Part shown: positions 1 through 9,813 of the stretch, in pieces
Layout of the letters: each line of letters begins with the position of its first letter
Numbering within the stretch: position 1 is the first letter of the stretch
Source: a virus
IMG/VR virus record: IMGVR_UViG_3300032322_000877
Coordinates: 1 to 41,183 of that record
Reading direction: 5' to 3' (one strand)
DNA length: 41,183 bases
Translations under genes and position numbers: made by a program
Notes under the pieces: generated by a model
Told to the model about the DNA's origin: nothing
What the model saw: only the letters and a program-made list of their open reading frames with translations
The model's database searches: none

Positions 1-1646
1 AGGTCGGGGTTTTTCTTTAGCGCATCGCTTGCGTTGATGACGTCTCCGACCAAGGTGTTAGCCCGTGCTATTTCCTCATCGGACAGAACACCAAGAAGGT
101 CTTCCTGAATTGAGCGCATACGAGTGTATTTCTGCTCCACCAGGCTCTTGATTTTTTCATCAATCGCCTTCCGCTCAGGGCGGCCCTCTTCGATTCGACT
201 ACGGCGAAGGTCGCTTATCTGGTCATCAAGATTCGCAATCTCAGCGTTGTTTACGGCAAATGTGAGGTTACGGATTTCAGCAAGACGCTTTTGGTCTTGC
301 TCCGATGCAAACTGCGCATACTGGCGCTCGGCCTCCGTAGGAGCCTTCTCCTTGATGATGTTGTATGCAGTGGATAGACCAGGCGTAAGAACCTCCGAAA
401 AGGCCTCAAGAGCGATTTCTCGAGGTTTGATTTCTTCTCCTGCAACAACCTGTCCAGACAGCTCTCCAGCCGCACCGAGGCCGGCTTGAATGCCTGCCTC
501 TTTGGCTGCTACTTTCGCTACCTGCTTAGCGGTAGCTCCTGCCAAAGCGGGAGCTATCAGCTTACCACCTACCATTCCGGCAATGGCATCAAATGCGGCA
601 ACTGGGATAGCTCGGCGAAGACCCATTTCTTTGGCCTTGGCCATCAGTTCTTCGTCGGCGAATGCTTTGGTTAGCTGTTCTTCGTTTGTAACGTCTACTC
701 CGTTCTCGGCCAATACTTCATTTATCTTGCTGCCGTACTCAATAGCCGCAGAGGTCGCTGCCGAAAATCCGCCAAGGGCGCCAAGAGTGGCGCCTCCAGC
801 TGCGGTTACACCAGCAAGCGGACCTCCAGCTGCACCAAGCGCAGCACCAGTTCCAGCTCCGGCACCCGCGCCAGCAACAGCTCCAGCGATACCGACTGGA
901 GATGCGGCGAACTGAGAGATAAGGCTCTCTGCTGAGCTACGAATAGCATCAAGAAGGAATGCAGGAGCTCCAACGAATGTTCCGGGTGCAGCAGCAAGCC
1001 AGTCTCCTTTACGAGGAGCGTCACGTTGCTCAATGTAGTTTAGGTACGCAAGGTCTTCAATGCGATTTCCGGGGCGAGAAACCCCTGTTGCAATCTGTCC
1101 GCGTAGTCCTCGCGCAACCGAGCGGTTGTAAAGACGCTGAAGCTCATTAGGAGATTCATCTACGATAAGCTTATCAGGTGCAGCAAATTCCGCTTTGCCC
1201 TCAACAGCAGCCTCTAGGCCGGCAAGCGGCTTCTCTTCCTTGAACGACGGGAAAAATCCGCTAGCATCTTCTTTTTCCTTCTTCTCCCCATGGAAGAACG
1301 GATACGTGAACTTCTCGTCTGCTTTGAAAGACGTAGCTCCGTAAGCCGTAGATGGAGACTTCCTAAGCTCGCTTAGGCTACCAAATATCTTTGGAACGTC
1401 ACTTTTGGGAGTCTCATAGAGGTCTCTCCACGAAAAAGCCGCAGGAGAAGTTTCCAACTGTGATGGAAATTCGCCAGTGCTTTTTTTTTTAACCTCTTCC
1501 GCTACTGCCGGCTGAGCATACTTCTGAGTGAAGTCTTTAGTAACGAAATCAATTGCAGACTCTGGGGCACCCTTCTCCCGCATCTTATTCAAGACGTTGG
1601 AAAGCTTAGCCTGGTCTGCCGGGGAGAGAATCAATTCGTCTTCCAT
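1..1646 (-). CDS. Internal/ejected virion protein, C-terminus beyond window
   Basis: The frame is open from an ATG at 1646 to the left edge (about 548 codons) and its stop lies outside the window. The N-terminal ~210 residues are polar and acidic. From about residue 240 comes a Gly/Ala-rich stretch with hydrophobic segments (for example AGAGAGTGAALGAAGG), then a second Ala/Gly-rich helical part. The region near the cut edge is charged and probably coiled coil. It starts 4 nt after the stop of the upstream 472-residue gene, so it ends a tail/internal-protein operon. Large proteins with amphipathic Ala/Gly segments at this place in podovirus operons are usually cargo or ejected proteins that cross the cell envelope with the DNA. 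I recognise no enzymatic domain, so the role is inferred from position and composition. Confidence 0.75.
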   Translation of the reverse strand, partial: MEDELILSPADQAKLSNVLNKMREKGAPESAIDFVTKDFTQKYAQPAVAEEVKKKSTGEFPSQLETSPAAFSWRDLYETPKSDVPKIFGSLSELRKSPSTAYGATSFKADEKFTYPFFHGEKKEKEDASGFFPSFKEEKPLAGLEAAVEGKAEFAAPDKLIVDESPNELQRLYNRSVARGLRGQIATGVSRPGNRIEDLAYLNYIEQRDAPRKGDWLAAAPGTFVGAPAFLLDAIRSSAESLISQFAASPVGIAGAVAGAGAGAGTGAALGAAGGPLAGVTAAGGATLGALGGFSAATSAAIEYGSKINEVLAENGVDVTNEEQLTKAFADEELMAKAKEMGLRRAIPVAAFDAIAGMVGGKLIAPALAGATAKQVAKVAAKEAGIQAGLGAAGELSGQVVAGEEIKPREIALEAFSEVLTPGLSTAYNIIKEKAPTEAERQYAQFASEQDQKRLAEIRNLTFAVNNAEIANLDDQISDLRRSRIEEGRPERKAIDEKIKSLVEQKYTRMRSIQEDLLGVLSDEEIARANTLVGDVINASDALKKNPD

Positions 1647-1650
1647 ATAC

Positions 1651-3069
1651 TTAGTAGTCGATACCGTAAAGGTTTTTGTATGTCTGAGCTAAAATGGGGT
1701 CGGTAAGTGCATTGGTAGCCGGAACACCGATAGAGCCAAGGGCTCCTGGAGTTGCTGGCATTTGTCCAAGCATTTGCATCAACGATGCCTGACCCGCTGG
1801 GGTTGAGGCAAGTTCATTGTATGTAGCGTTTAGCTGTTGTATCGCAGCAGCAATTGCCTGAGATTGCTTTACGTTGCTCAATGATGACAGAATTTCTTGA
1901 GTTACTGGAATCAACTCACTCACGACTTCTGTATCCTTGTTCGCCAATTTTAGGCTCCGAGTTCCCACAAGCATTGGCCTTCCATCACTAGTAACACCAG
2001 CGTTTGTAATGGTGAACTTCGTATTAGTTCTGGGGTCAACGAAAGAAGGCTTATCTCCTGGGACCGTATAGTGAAATACAAAATTTGCATCACCAGACGA
2101 AGTTGATATAGGATTGCCCTTCTTGTCTCGCTTGTCAACCTGAACCAATGGAACGCTTCCAGTAAATAGGTTAAAGGTGGGCATTTGAGTCCCCGATTGC
2201 TTCATTGACTGCTCAATCTTTGCTTTTGCTCGATATATCGCAATCTGGCGAGCGTCCTCTTCTTTCTCTGTAGTAATGTCGTTTGCAACCAAAGTGTTTA
2301 GGGCGTTAAGGAGGTTCTCTCCAAACATACCCAGATACTCTTTCCTCTTGTCAGAAGATAGGTTTTGCAAGTTTCCAAACTGCTCAATGCCCACTCCAAG
2401 GTCTTGAGCGACAGATGCAATTGCCTGGTCTTCTTCTTCTTGGGTGAGCTGATTGATGTCAAAGTATGCGTTCACCGTACGGGCAAGAGCCTCGCGGTTT
2501 ATCTTGCCAGTATTCGGGTCGTAGACATTGCTAAGACCACCGCCCTGCTTCAGCGAGGAAAGAAGGCCTTCTGCGGCCTTCACTGGAGACATCTCCCGCA
2601 TTTTGTAGCGGTAAAAGGTGCCCAACTGGGGAAGGCTAGATATTTCAGACTGAATGATGTCAGCAGGAATGTATCTGTTTCTATCAGCATCAATTTGCTT
2701 GATAAGTTCAGCTGGGTTGTTGAACTTCTCTGGCTCAGCTAAGATGCTAGCCTCTCGCTCGTCAAGCTCTTTGGTCCAGTCAAGGTAGTTTGCGCCGATA
2801 TCCTGATAGGCGCTGAGCAATTGCTGACGCTTCTTCTTTGCCTCAAAAGACATATCGCCAGAATCAAGGCTCTGCTGGATTTCATTCCAGTACTTCTCAA
2901 GCTCTGGCAAAACCCCTGGCGCAATCTGTCCTCGGACTTTCTTGAACTGGCTTAGGTACTCTAGCTTCCGTAATTCAGCTTCTTCACGTCGAGCCTTAGC
3001 TGCCTCATACTTGGCGCCAAGGTCGACCATTGGAATCTGGCCAACGGGTATGTAATCTGCGTTGCGCAT
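1651..3069 (-). CDS. Putative internal virion (cargo) protein, 472 aa
   Basis: Complete ORF. Its ATG overlaps the upstream stop as TAATG, so translation is probably coupled. The N-terminal ~150 residues are charged and predicted helical or coiled coil (motif GAKYEAAKARREEAELRKLE). The middle is mixed helical and the last 60 residues are Ala/Gln/Gly-rich. There is no signal peptide and no membrane segment. It sits between two other large Ala-rich proteins downstream of the tail muzzle gene, the place where crAss-like and P22-like phages carry internal or ejected proteins. The function is inferred from context only, because I do not recognise a named family. Confidence 0.7.
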   Translation of the reverse strand: MRNADYIPVGQIPMVDLGAKYEAAKARREEAELRKLEYLSQFKKVRGQIAPGVLPELEKYWNEIQQSLDSGDMSFEAKKKRQQLLSAYQDIGANYLDWTKELDEREASILAEPEKFNNPAELIKQIDADRNRYIPADIIQSEISSLPQLGTFYRYKMREMSPVKAAEGLLSSLKQGGGLSNVYDPNTGKINREALARTVNAYFDINQLTQEEEDQAIASVAQDLGVGIEQFGNLQNLSSDKRKEYLGMFGENLLNALNTLVANDITTEKEEDARQIAIYRAKAKIEQSMKQSGTQMPTFNLFTGSVPLVQVDKRDKKGNPISTSSGDANFVFHYTVPGDKPSFVDPRTNTKFTITNAGVTSDGRPMLVGTRSLKLANKDTEVVSELIPVTQEILSSLSNVKQSQAIAAAIQQLNATYNELASTPAGQASLMQMLGQMPATPGALGSIGVPATNALTDPILAQTYKNLYGIDY

Positions 3070-3992
3070 TATTTGAACTGACGTTTGCTCAGCAAGTCAC
3101 GAACGAACTTATGGAGCGCAGAGTTTCCTTGCTTGGAAAGGCTTCGCATTTGTTCGGACTGCTTGGGGTTAAAGATATACTCGCCACCAGTCATTTCAGC
3201 AATCTTCTTTCCGTCTTTCATGACATCAATAGGATTGGTTTTGTGAGAGAATGCACCAGGTGTCTTGACTGCTTTTCCTCCTTGGGCTTGAATGCGCGGT
3301 GTTACTGACACCTCATCAAGAACGATATTTCCAGCTGGAGACTCGTACTCTTCTGTTGCAGTAGCTCCGAATAGAGGAGCTGGCTTTTTCACGTTCGGGA
3401 AATTGAGTTGAGTTCCCAAGCTACGAGTCCCCAAGTTGCTTTCCGTTTCCTGAGTCTTATCCTTCTTGCCCAGTTTGGGAAGACTTCCGAGCGTTTCTGC
3501 GAATCCACCGGCAGCCATTCCCAATCCAGAAACCATGTTCTGGGTTGCTGCGTCGGCGGCTGCCCTTAGGGCGCCGCGCTCCTGTCCAATGCGGCTACGG
3601 CTTATGTTCAGCAAGTCAGAATCCTGCTGTTGGCTCATCTGTGCGCCGTATGACCCAAACGCTTGAAGCGCACGAGCAGTAGCCTCTTCTTGTGCACGAG
3701 CAACAGAAGGGTTGATTGCACTAACGGCACGAGAGCCGCCGGCCTCTTGGGCCGCGGCTAGTGAAGATGCCGAAGAGCGGGCTGCTTGGTCAAGAGCCAT
3801 CTGTGCGTCGGTCTCTTGACGAGCAACACGACGGCGAGCAGCTTCTGACATCACAATGCCTTGCTCTGACTGGTCGAGCTGAGCCATCTGGCGAAGAGCT
3901 TTCTGACGCTGAGCATACGAAGCTCCAGCAGTGGCGAGACCATAGCCGAGGTTCAACAGACCTCCTACAACAAATTTCTTGGGTTTAGCCAT
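3069..3992 (-). CDS. Putative internal virion protein with C-terminal TGGEYIFNP motif, 307 aa
   Basis: The protein starts with a short basic segment and a hydrophobic Gly-rich stretch (GGLLNLGYGLATAGASYA, ~10-27). It continues as a long Ala/Gln/Arg-rich helical region to about 180, then a low-complexity linker. The C-terminal module (~250-307) carries IDVMKDGKKIAEMTGGEYIFNPKQ split over two strands. Similar 'E-x-TGGEY-x-x-NP' tails occur at the ends of long internal or tape-measure-like proteins of Bacteroidota phages, as I recall; I could not check this. The ATG lies only 4 nt after a TACTTTTG promoter box, so the mRNA leader may be very short. Probably an ejected or capsid cargo protein. 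Confidence 0.7.
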   Translation of the reverse strand: MAKPKKFVVGGLLNLGYGLATAGASYAQRQKALRQMAQLDQSEQGIVMSEAARRRVARQETDAQMALDQAARSSASSLAAAQEAGGSRAVSAINPSVARAQEEATARALQAFGSYGAQMSQQQDSDLLNISRSRIGQERGALRAAADAATQNMVSGLGMAAGGFAETLGSLPKLGKKDKTQETESNLGTRSLGTQLNFPNVKKPAPLFGATATEEYESPAGNIVLDEVSVTPRIQAQGGKAVKTPGAFSHKTNPIDVMKDGKKIAEMTGGEYIFNPKQSEQMRSLSKQGNSALHKFVRDLLSKRQFK

Positions 3993-3996
3993 ATTA

Positions 3997-4004
3997 CAAA
4001 AGTA
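3997..4004 (-). promoter_or_regulatory. -7 element TACTTTTG before the 307-aa gene
   Basis: Minus-strand TACTTTTG matches the Bacteroidota -7 consensus TAnnTTTG. It is separated from the ATG by only TAAT. No clear -33 TTTG lies at the usual distance. The 5' leader would be nearly absent. Confidence 0.5.
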
Positions 4005-4011
4005 GCGTTTT

Positions 4012-7000
4012 TTACTGACCTTGCTGGTTATGTAGATTAGACTTAGAGTATATCAAATTGATAGCGTACAACTCGTGCGCAGTGGTGACAGAGTTTGTGA
4101 AAGTCAACTGCAAGTAGTAGTCGCGCACGGGGTCTCCTTCAATAGATGGCGTGGCCACAAGGACTACTACGTCATTCTGGACAAGTCCAGAGGCCGTCGC
4201 ATTGCAAGTAATTTGCTTTTCCCCACTCTTGCTGTTGGCGCGATATCCAAGTGGCTCAAGACGGCTTGATGCTACGTTGAGCTTGTACAGTGCCGTAGTG
4301 CTACCAACTGGGAACGGAATGTTGTTGATTGCGTTCTTGAAGTTGATGACGCTACCAGACGCAGAGTTTACTACACCCAAAGAGAAAAACTGAGACGTTC
4401 CATCTACCGACGTGATGTTAGCTGTCGAGGTGGTGGAGACGGCTCCCATCGTCGAATCCTGATGGATTGGCGCATAGTAGAAACCTTCCTTGTCTTGCCA
4501 GATTGTGCTTGCAATCGAAGATGTCTGAGATGAGTTGTTCATCGTACAAGACCATGCTGGACTATTGCCTTCCAGACTAACCGCTTCGTAGACCTTAATC
4601 ATGGATGGATTGAAGTTTGAAATCACTTCAACGATACTTGGAGAAGTAACGCCATAAAATGTATTGCGAGCAACACTAGGATTATGTTCGTAAATGATTC
4701 CGTTCTTGAAGGTGTAGAGCGCATCAGATAGTGATACAATTTGCTCAGGTATGTACGAATACCTCGTGCTCCAGTAGTTTTCACGGATGTCGTAGGCTAT
4801 AGTAAACGCAGGAAGTGTTTGGACTGTATTGGTAATTGTACCCGTAGACTCAGCAGAATCGGTCAGCGTAAGCTGGGTGGTCTGTTGGCTGAAGGTAGAA
4901 AGCATGAAGGCGTTAAACGAAGAGCTCGTAACAGCAACTGGTACGGCTGCAGTAAGGGCGCCATTTTGGTACGCCGGGGAATAGCTCTCTGCCAGGGCTA
5001 CAATTGGCTGATTGGTAAGCTGGTTTGTAATAATCAAACCAGCTCCAGAAGTTCCAAAGTTATCCTGGTTAACGTCAAAGTCGCGAGGGTCAGACTCAAA
5101 GTTGAACGTGAGAGTATCGTCGTAAACTGGGACTGCATTGATTAGCGATGACGCACTATTGGTAGAGCCAAATCCAATTGCAGCATTTCCTGTTAGCGTG
5201 TCATCAACCGTAATCTCTGACGTATACAGGGCCTCAGCGCTAATGATATACTCAGTATTCTCCTTGTCCACCCCACCGATGTACCGACGGTTTGTGGCTG
5301 TCGTTTGCGTAGAGTACAGATTGCTTTCAAAGAATGCATCAACAAGCTGTTCGCTGATTACCTCGATTCCACTCTCAAATCCTATGCGACAAACCTTAGC
5401 TGCGATGGCATCAATGAAGAACACATATCCACGGTATGAAGCGACGGACTCGGGATTGTTGTTGATTCCGAACTCGCCAGTGTAGTACTTGACCGGACCA
5501 AGAATCAAATTAGAAGCAACCAGAGATTCTCCAGTATCTGCAGTTATGATGTTTCGTCCTACTGGGATTACACCAGTCCTACGCTCATGCAATACATACA
5601 TGAGCTCATTGTATGGCACAAGACTTCTGATTGAACCATAGTCGTAGGCAAGGTCCTTATAGTTAATCTTCGTAAGGTTAAACGAAGAAAGTCCAAGCGT
5701 AGTGTTCTCGTTGTTGAATGGGTCTGACCAAGTAAGCGAGCCAATGCGCTTGTATGTTCTGGCATCTGGAAGAAACGGGAACGTGCGACCAAGTGATTGA
5801 TAATCAGAAATGTAAAAGTCACTAACTCGGTAGTCTTCCACAAAGTCAACGATATTGTTCTGCGCAAATGCAATCCGAGTATTGCTAACGATATTCTGAT
5901 TCGTAGCTCCGGCCCCGGTCAGGAGCGTGCGAAGACGATAGTATGAATCACCGTTATTTAGAAGCAGAACAGCATCTGGGTTTGTCACAGTGAAGTTTGC
6001 TGTGGACGGTATACTGAAGTTTGCGTCAGTAGTTCCGTAGAATAGGTAGTTGAATCCAGATTCTGCAGTGCTTGGCGTTACGTTACCTACAGTTATCTTC
6101 TTTCCGGAGCCATCTTGAATGATGTCTCCTTTGTATATCTGAGCAACGGTATATCCGCTTACCTGATTGCTAGATTGAGAAGTGAGCTTAACGCTGGTGG
6201 TAAGCGTAGTACGTTCTGAGCCGTGAACTCCAGCGGTGATTGGTAGGTTGGTGCCTATCTCGTAGTAGAGCGTGGTATCAAACGCTTTGTTCTCTCGATA
6301 TATCTCAATAACGCAATCGTCATTCCAATTTGTGTCATTATCAAGAATGCTCTTTGAGTTGAAGCCATCAGCTAGAGAGTTGTCCTCAATTACAAGAAAC
6401 GTACCGGTGGTATTTTGAATAGCAGCCATCGAGCTTCTGTCCAATAGAGGATTCAACAAGGAATCATCTATGAGGTTTACCGTCTTGACTACCTTGAATA
6501 CGTACTGAACCTTTTGATTGTTTCCATATCTTACGATACGCACCTTGTCTCCAATAGCGAATCCATATTCAATAATTGCTCCGAACTGATTTGTGTAAGA
6601 ATTCTCTTTACCCTGAAGAGTATTCAGGGATAGATAGATGCTTTGGTTTGCACCAAAAGAACCCTGGTTTGACATATCGTTGAATGCAAGATATGCACCG
6701 CCTACACTGTACTGAACCTTGTTGATGATTGAACCTCTTCCAACGTATACCGGAGCGTATCTCTTGGCCCATACTGGCGGATTGTGCTTGATACGCATAA
6801 CCACATTAGCAAAGCCATCTAAGCCGTTCTGAGTGCTTCTGTTGTTGGTATGAAGGATATCAGCTGCTCCAACCTTTTGAACGCCTCCAGCTCGACCTCG
6901 GTCGTCAAAATAGATGACTCCAAGCTGGTGCATGGAGCCGGATTTGAAACATGGGGTGCCATTCATTTTTGCGCTTGCAATCATGAAGCATCCAGCCTGA

Positions 7001-9060
7001 GTCACAGAGGCATTGGTCCGCAATACTTGCCCATCCCTAGCGTCCGTTTGACCCCTGAAATCATTTAGCTTAACACGCTGTCCGCGCCCATTGCTTACAA
7101 AATCAGGGATGCGAATTCTATTATTTTGACCGAATGAGTTGCGAGCTCCCTCAATGAAATCAAATTGGGCTGTTGGCGACTCTGGGTCTATTACGTCTGC
7201 CTGCTTCGTTCCAAATACAAACTTGTCAACTGAAATAGTAAGAGAGTCAATCAAGACTTTGTACATTTTCAGAGTTGAAGTCCCTCCGTTTGCCTCTGGC
7301 AATACACGAGCATATCCTTTTCCTTTGAATGCAGCAGATTCAGTAGTGCTTGGAGTATCTCCTCCCGTTGTAAATCGGCTAAATCCACCATTACCAGGCT
7401 GGGAATTGGCCAGAAAGGGGTAGCGTTTGCAGATAGCACGCTCTACTAAAGCAATAGTGCTTGCTCGAGAAGTTCCAGATGGAATATCTACACGTTCACG
7501 AACTTGTATCCCACTAGTTAGAAGTTTGATTCCGCCAATGATATGATTGATTGGAATTTGCGTGTCTTCAGTTTCGCTCGTGTCTTTTTGCTTAATGAAG
7601 TGAATAGTCGGAGGACAGTTCAACGGACCATTTGCATTTGGTCCAGGAGTCAAACCACTTCCATCTGCAGGTATCCGCATGCCAGAAATGGCCTCAAGTT
7701 GATTTGATGCTCCTGACACATTTGGAGAAACATTGATTGCCGAACTTCCGTTTCCCGCGAAGAAGCTGTAGTTGTCGTTATCGCCAAGTCTATTTTTCAG
7801 TACTACAAAACCATCATCAAACGCAAATGATAAGAACAACGATGAGTCCTCAGTAACAGTAGCAGGAAGACCCGAGTAATCAATAGAGAAGTATCTGTTC
7901 TGAAGAGTTTCATCATTAGTATAGAAAGACCCAGGATTCGAAACAAACGCAACAGATAGGTCATATACCGTTGGCTTCTCGTTATAGTTTGGAGTAACCG
8001 ACGTTCCCTCTACTGAAAGGTTTGGATATCCCTCGGTGTAGCCGCCATAGAAGAGGCGGCTACTGCAGATAGCTTGTGAGTCAGCAACCTGTGGAACGTT
8101 GTCGTATCGCTTGTCCTGTACTTCGGCTGCTAGCGGAATATAGCTCTGGTCATCACGAAATTGAAGTACCTGAGTTCCTATAGTGGTGTTGTTTAGCAGC
8201 GTTCCAATCAGGAAGAAAGGAGCATCTCGGTCGCCGCGACGAGCGTATATCTTGATTTTGTTTACGTCTCCTTTGCTGTTGGTTACAGAGATATTTATCT
8301 GGTTGAGCGTATACCTGTCTGCGTTGTTGATGAATCCATCCTTCAGCTGAAACTCCGTAACGCTCAGCTCCGAATACGGGCTGAGCGCAGACTGCTCACC
8401 ATCCATATACTCATACTGATAAGCGAACTGAAAGTTCTTCTCAAATATGTCGTTCTGAGGGTAGTTTGGATTGTTTGTGAAAGATATGGTTGGGGGCTCC
8501 AAAGGAGGCTGCTTAGCAACAGTGATGTAGAGCAGCTTTTCCGCATCTGTCCCAGTAGAAAATGGAGCGGGGTATCCACCGATTCCAGTGAAGCTCTGCT
8601 CTGCCTTAGTTGCGTTAATCTTTTTGGGCGGAGTAAGTCCATCGTTGAGGTACAGCAAGATGTCAGTGTTCGAGTTGCGAACGACAGACATCTGCACAAA
8701 TGAGTTCTGCGAGAACTGCAGCACAGAGTCCTGGTACACCTTGTATGCCTTCTTTCCATTACCATCGTAACGGATGATTAGGTGCGCGTCGTTGCTGTTG
8801 TATACAGCGAAGTAGATTTGATTGGTCGTGTCGTCAGTAACAGAGCCAATAGTCTTGTTGGTTCCGGCAGGCATTGAGCCATTCTGAAGCGTGCTAGACC
8901 GTGCTACGTTTCCGTAAGCATTTTTGATTACAAGCGCATCTCGCTCAACGTCAACTGACACGCGCAGGTTTTGCGCATCAGTCATTTCTACGTTCTTTAC
9001 GAGGCGCTCATCATCATCGGTGTTGAGATAGCGCGGTATGAGCTTATCAATAGACGGCAT
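4012..9060 (-). CDS. Giant tail muzzle / stabilisation-type protein, 1682 aa
   Basis: This is the largest protein in the window and is predicted to be almost entirely beta-strand, rich in Asn, Thr, Ser and Tyr, with no membrane segment. The N-terminus (MPSIDKLIPRYLNTDDDERL) and the first ~120 residues look like the opening of the long tail 'stabilisation' proteins (P22 gp10 class) that form the distal muzzle of crAss-like tails. The order ring/adaptor proteins, then this gene, then internal proteins supports the assignment. It would close the tail tube and form the distal nozzle. The size is at the high end for the class, so extra receptor-binding domains are possible. The ATG at 9060 is 3 nt from the upstream stop. 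Assignment is by size, fold type and gene order. Confidence 0.75.
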   Translation of the reverse strand: MPSIDKLIPRYLNTDDDERLVKNVEMTDAQNLRVSVDVERDALVIKNAYGNVARSSTLQNGSMPAGTNKTIGSVTDDTTNQIYFAVYNSNDAHLIIRYDGNGKKAYKVYQDSVLQFSQNSFVQMSVVRNSNTDILLYLNDGLTPPKKINATKAEQSFTGIGGYPAPFSTGTDAEKLLYITVAKQPPLEPPTISFTNNPNYPQNDIFEKNFQFAYQYEYMDGEQSALSPYSELSVTEFQLKDGFINNADRYTLNQINISVTNSKGDVNKIKIYARRGDRDAPFFLIGTLLNNTTIGTQVLQFRDDQSYIPLAAEVQDKRYDNVPQVADSQAICSSRLFYGGYTEGYPNLSVEGTSVTPNYNEKPTVYDLSVAFVSNPGSFYTNDETLQNRYFSIDYSGLPATVTEDSSLFLSFAFDDGFVVLKNRLGDNDNYSFFAGNGSSAINVSPNVSGASNQLEAISGMRIPADGSGLTPGPNANGPLNCPPTIHFIKQKDTSETEDTQIPINHIIGGIKLLTSGIQVRERVDIPSGTSRASTIALVERAICKRYPFLANSQPGNGGFSRFTTGGDTPSTTESAAFKGKGYARVLPEANGGTSTLKMYKVLIDSLTISVDKFVFGTKQADVIDPESPTAQFDFIEGARNSFGQNNRIRIPDFVSNGRGQRVKLNDFRGQTDARDGQVLRTNASVTQAGCFMIASAKMNGTPCFKSGSMHQLGVIYFDDRGRAGGVQKVGAADILHTNNRSTQNGLDGFANVVMRIKHNPPVWAKRYAPVYVGRGSIINKVQYSVGGAYLAFNDMSNQGSFGANQSIYLSLNTLQGKENSYTNQFGAIIEYGFAIGDKVRIVRYGNNQKVQYVFKVVKTVNLIDDSLLNPLLDRSSMAAIQNTTGTFLVIEDNSLADGFNSKSILDNDTNWNDDCVIEIYRENKAFDTTLYYEIGTNLPITAGVHGSERTTLTTSVKLTSQSSNQVSGYTVAQIYKGDIIQDGSGKKITVGNVTPSTAESGFNYLFYGTTDANFSIPSTANFTVTNPDAVLLLNNGDSYYRLRTLLTGAGATNQNIVSNTRIAFAQNNIVDFVEDYRVSDFYISDYQSLGRTFPFLPDARTYKRIGSLTWSDPFNNENTTLGLSSFNLTKINYKDLAYDYGSIRSLVPYNELMYVLHERRTGVIPVGRNIITADTGESLVASNLILGPVKYYTGEFGINNNPESVASYRGYVFFIDAIAAKVCRIGFESGIEVISEQLVDAFFESNLYSTQTTATNRRYIGGVDKENTEYIISAEALYTSEITVDDTLTGNAAIGFGSTNSASSLINAVPVYDDTLTFNFESDPRDFDVNQDNFGTSGAGLIITNQLTNQPIVALAESYSPAYQNGALTAAVPVAVTSSSFNAFMLSTFSQQTTQLTLTDSAESTGTITNTVQTLPAFTIAYDIRENYWSTRYSYIPEQIVSLSDALYTFKNGIIYEHNPSVARNTFYGVTSPSIVEVISNFNPSMIKVYEAVSLEGNSPAWSCTMNNSSQTSSIASTIWQDKEGFYYAPIHQDSTMGAVSTTSTANITSVDGTSQFFSLGVVNSASGSVINFKNAINNIPFPVGSTTALYKLNVASSRLEPLGYRANSKSGEKQITCNATASGLVQNDVVVLVATPSIEGDPVRDYYLQLTFTNSVTTAHELYAINLIYSKSNLHNQQGQ

Positions 9061-9063
9061 AGA

Positions 9064-9813
9064 TTATGCTTTAGGACTGAGACGGTAGTTGCGGCGGATG
9101 ATTTGCAGAGCATCATCCTTGCTGAACGACTTCAGACGGGAGTTCGCCAGACGGAGCTGGTTGTAGTATTCGGCACGTGCACGCTGCTTTTCCCCCATCG
9201 GTACGCTGGACTTTCGCTCCAGCGTCTTGAAGTATATGTATGCCCTCAGGGCTTCTTCTGCAGCGGTCGGTACACATGGGTTTTCGCATTTAGCTTCATC
9301 GGTGATGTACTCAATAACTACTTGAGTAGTATCGGACAGCATGGAAATCTCAATGCGATTCTCTGCCCAGTTCATGCGGTATTCGCCAGCGCCCTGTCCA
9401 CCACCCATACCGTACAAACGGCCAACAGTAGACTCAAAGATGAAATTGCGAAAGACGTAAGAATCAAAACCAAGAAGGTAATCTGGTACGTCTTCAGCCG
9501 GCTGATTCTTGAGAAGGTTCATGTTTTTGTTTTCGGCAAAAACATATACCAGACCGTCGGCACCTAACTGTCCGATTTTGGTCAGGGCAAGAAGGTCACT
9601 TGGAATCTCAACGTATCCATATTGCTCGTTAACCGTAAGCTGCGTGCTCTTGATATTCGCAGAGATGTCCATCCCGAACTCACGAATACCACGAAGAGCG
9701 TATTGGCGGATTTGGTAGTCAGATACATTGGACGCGTAATCGTCCTCCTGCATCGCAATGATGTAGTCGTTGATTACCTGGTCTAATGGAATGAATGCGT
9801 ATGATGTGGCCAT
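9064..9813 (-). CDS. Tail tubular / ring adaptor protein (P22 gp4-like), 249 aa
   Basis: The N-terminal ~70 residues (FIPLDQVINDYIIAMQ, then a helical YQIRQYALRGIREFGMD) resemble head-tail adaptor proteins of the P22 gp4 / T7 gp11 type. A beta-rich middle contains VEIPSDLLALTKIGQLGADG. The C-terminal helix is long and charged (ARAEYYNQLRLANSRLKSF). Such proteins form a 12-fold ring below the portal and receive the distal tail protein. Its start overlaps the upstream stop (TAATG), and the muzzle gene follows within 3 nt, consistent with tail assembly. Confidence 0.75.
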   Translation of the reverse strand: MATSYAFIPLDQVINDYIIAMQEDDYASNVSDYQIRQYALRGIREFGMDISANIKSTQLTVNEQYGYVEIPSDLLALTKIGQLGADGLVYVFAENKNMNLLKNQPAEDVPDYLLGFDSYVFRNFIFESTVGRLYGMGGGQGAGEYRMNWAENRIEISMLSDTTQVVIEYITDEAKCENPCVPTAAEEALRAYIYFKTLERKSSVPMGEKQRARAEYYNQLRLANSRLKSFSKDDALQIIRRNYRLSPKA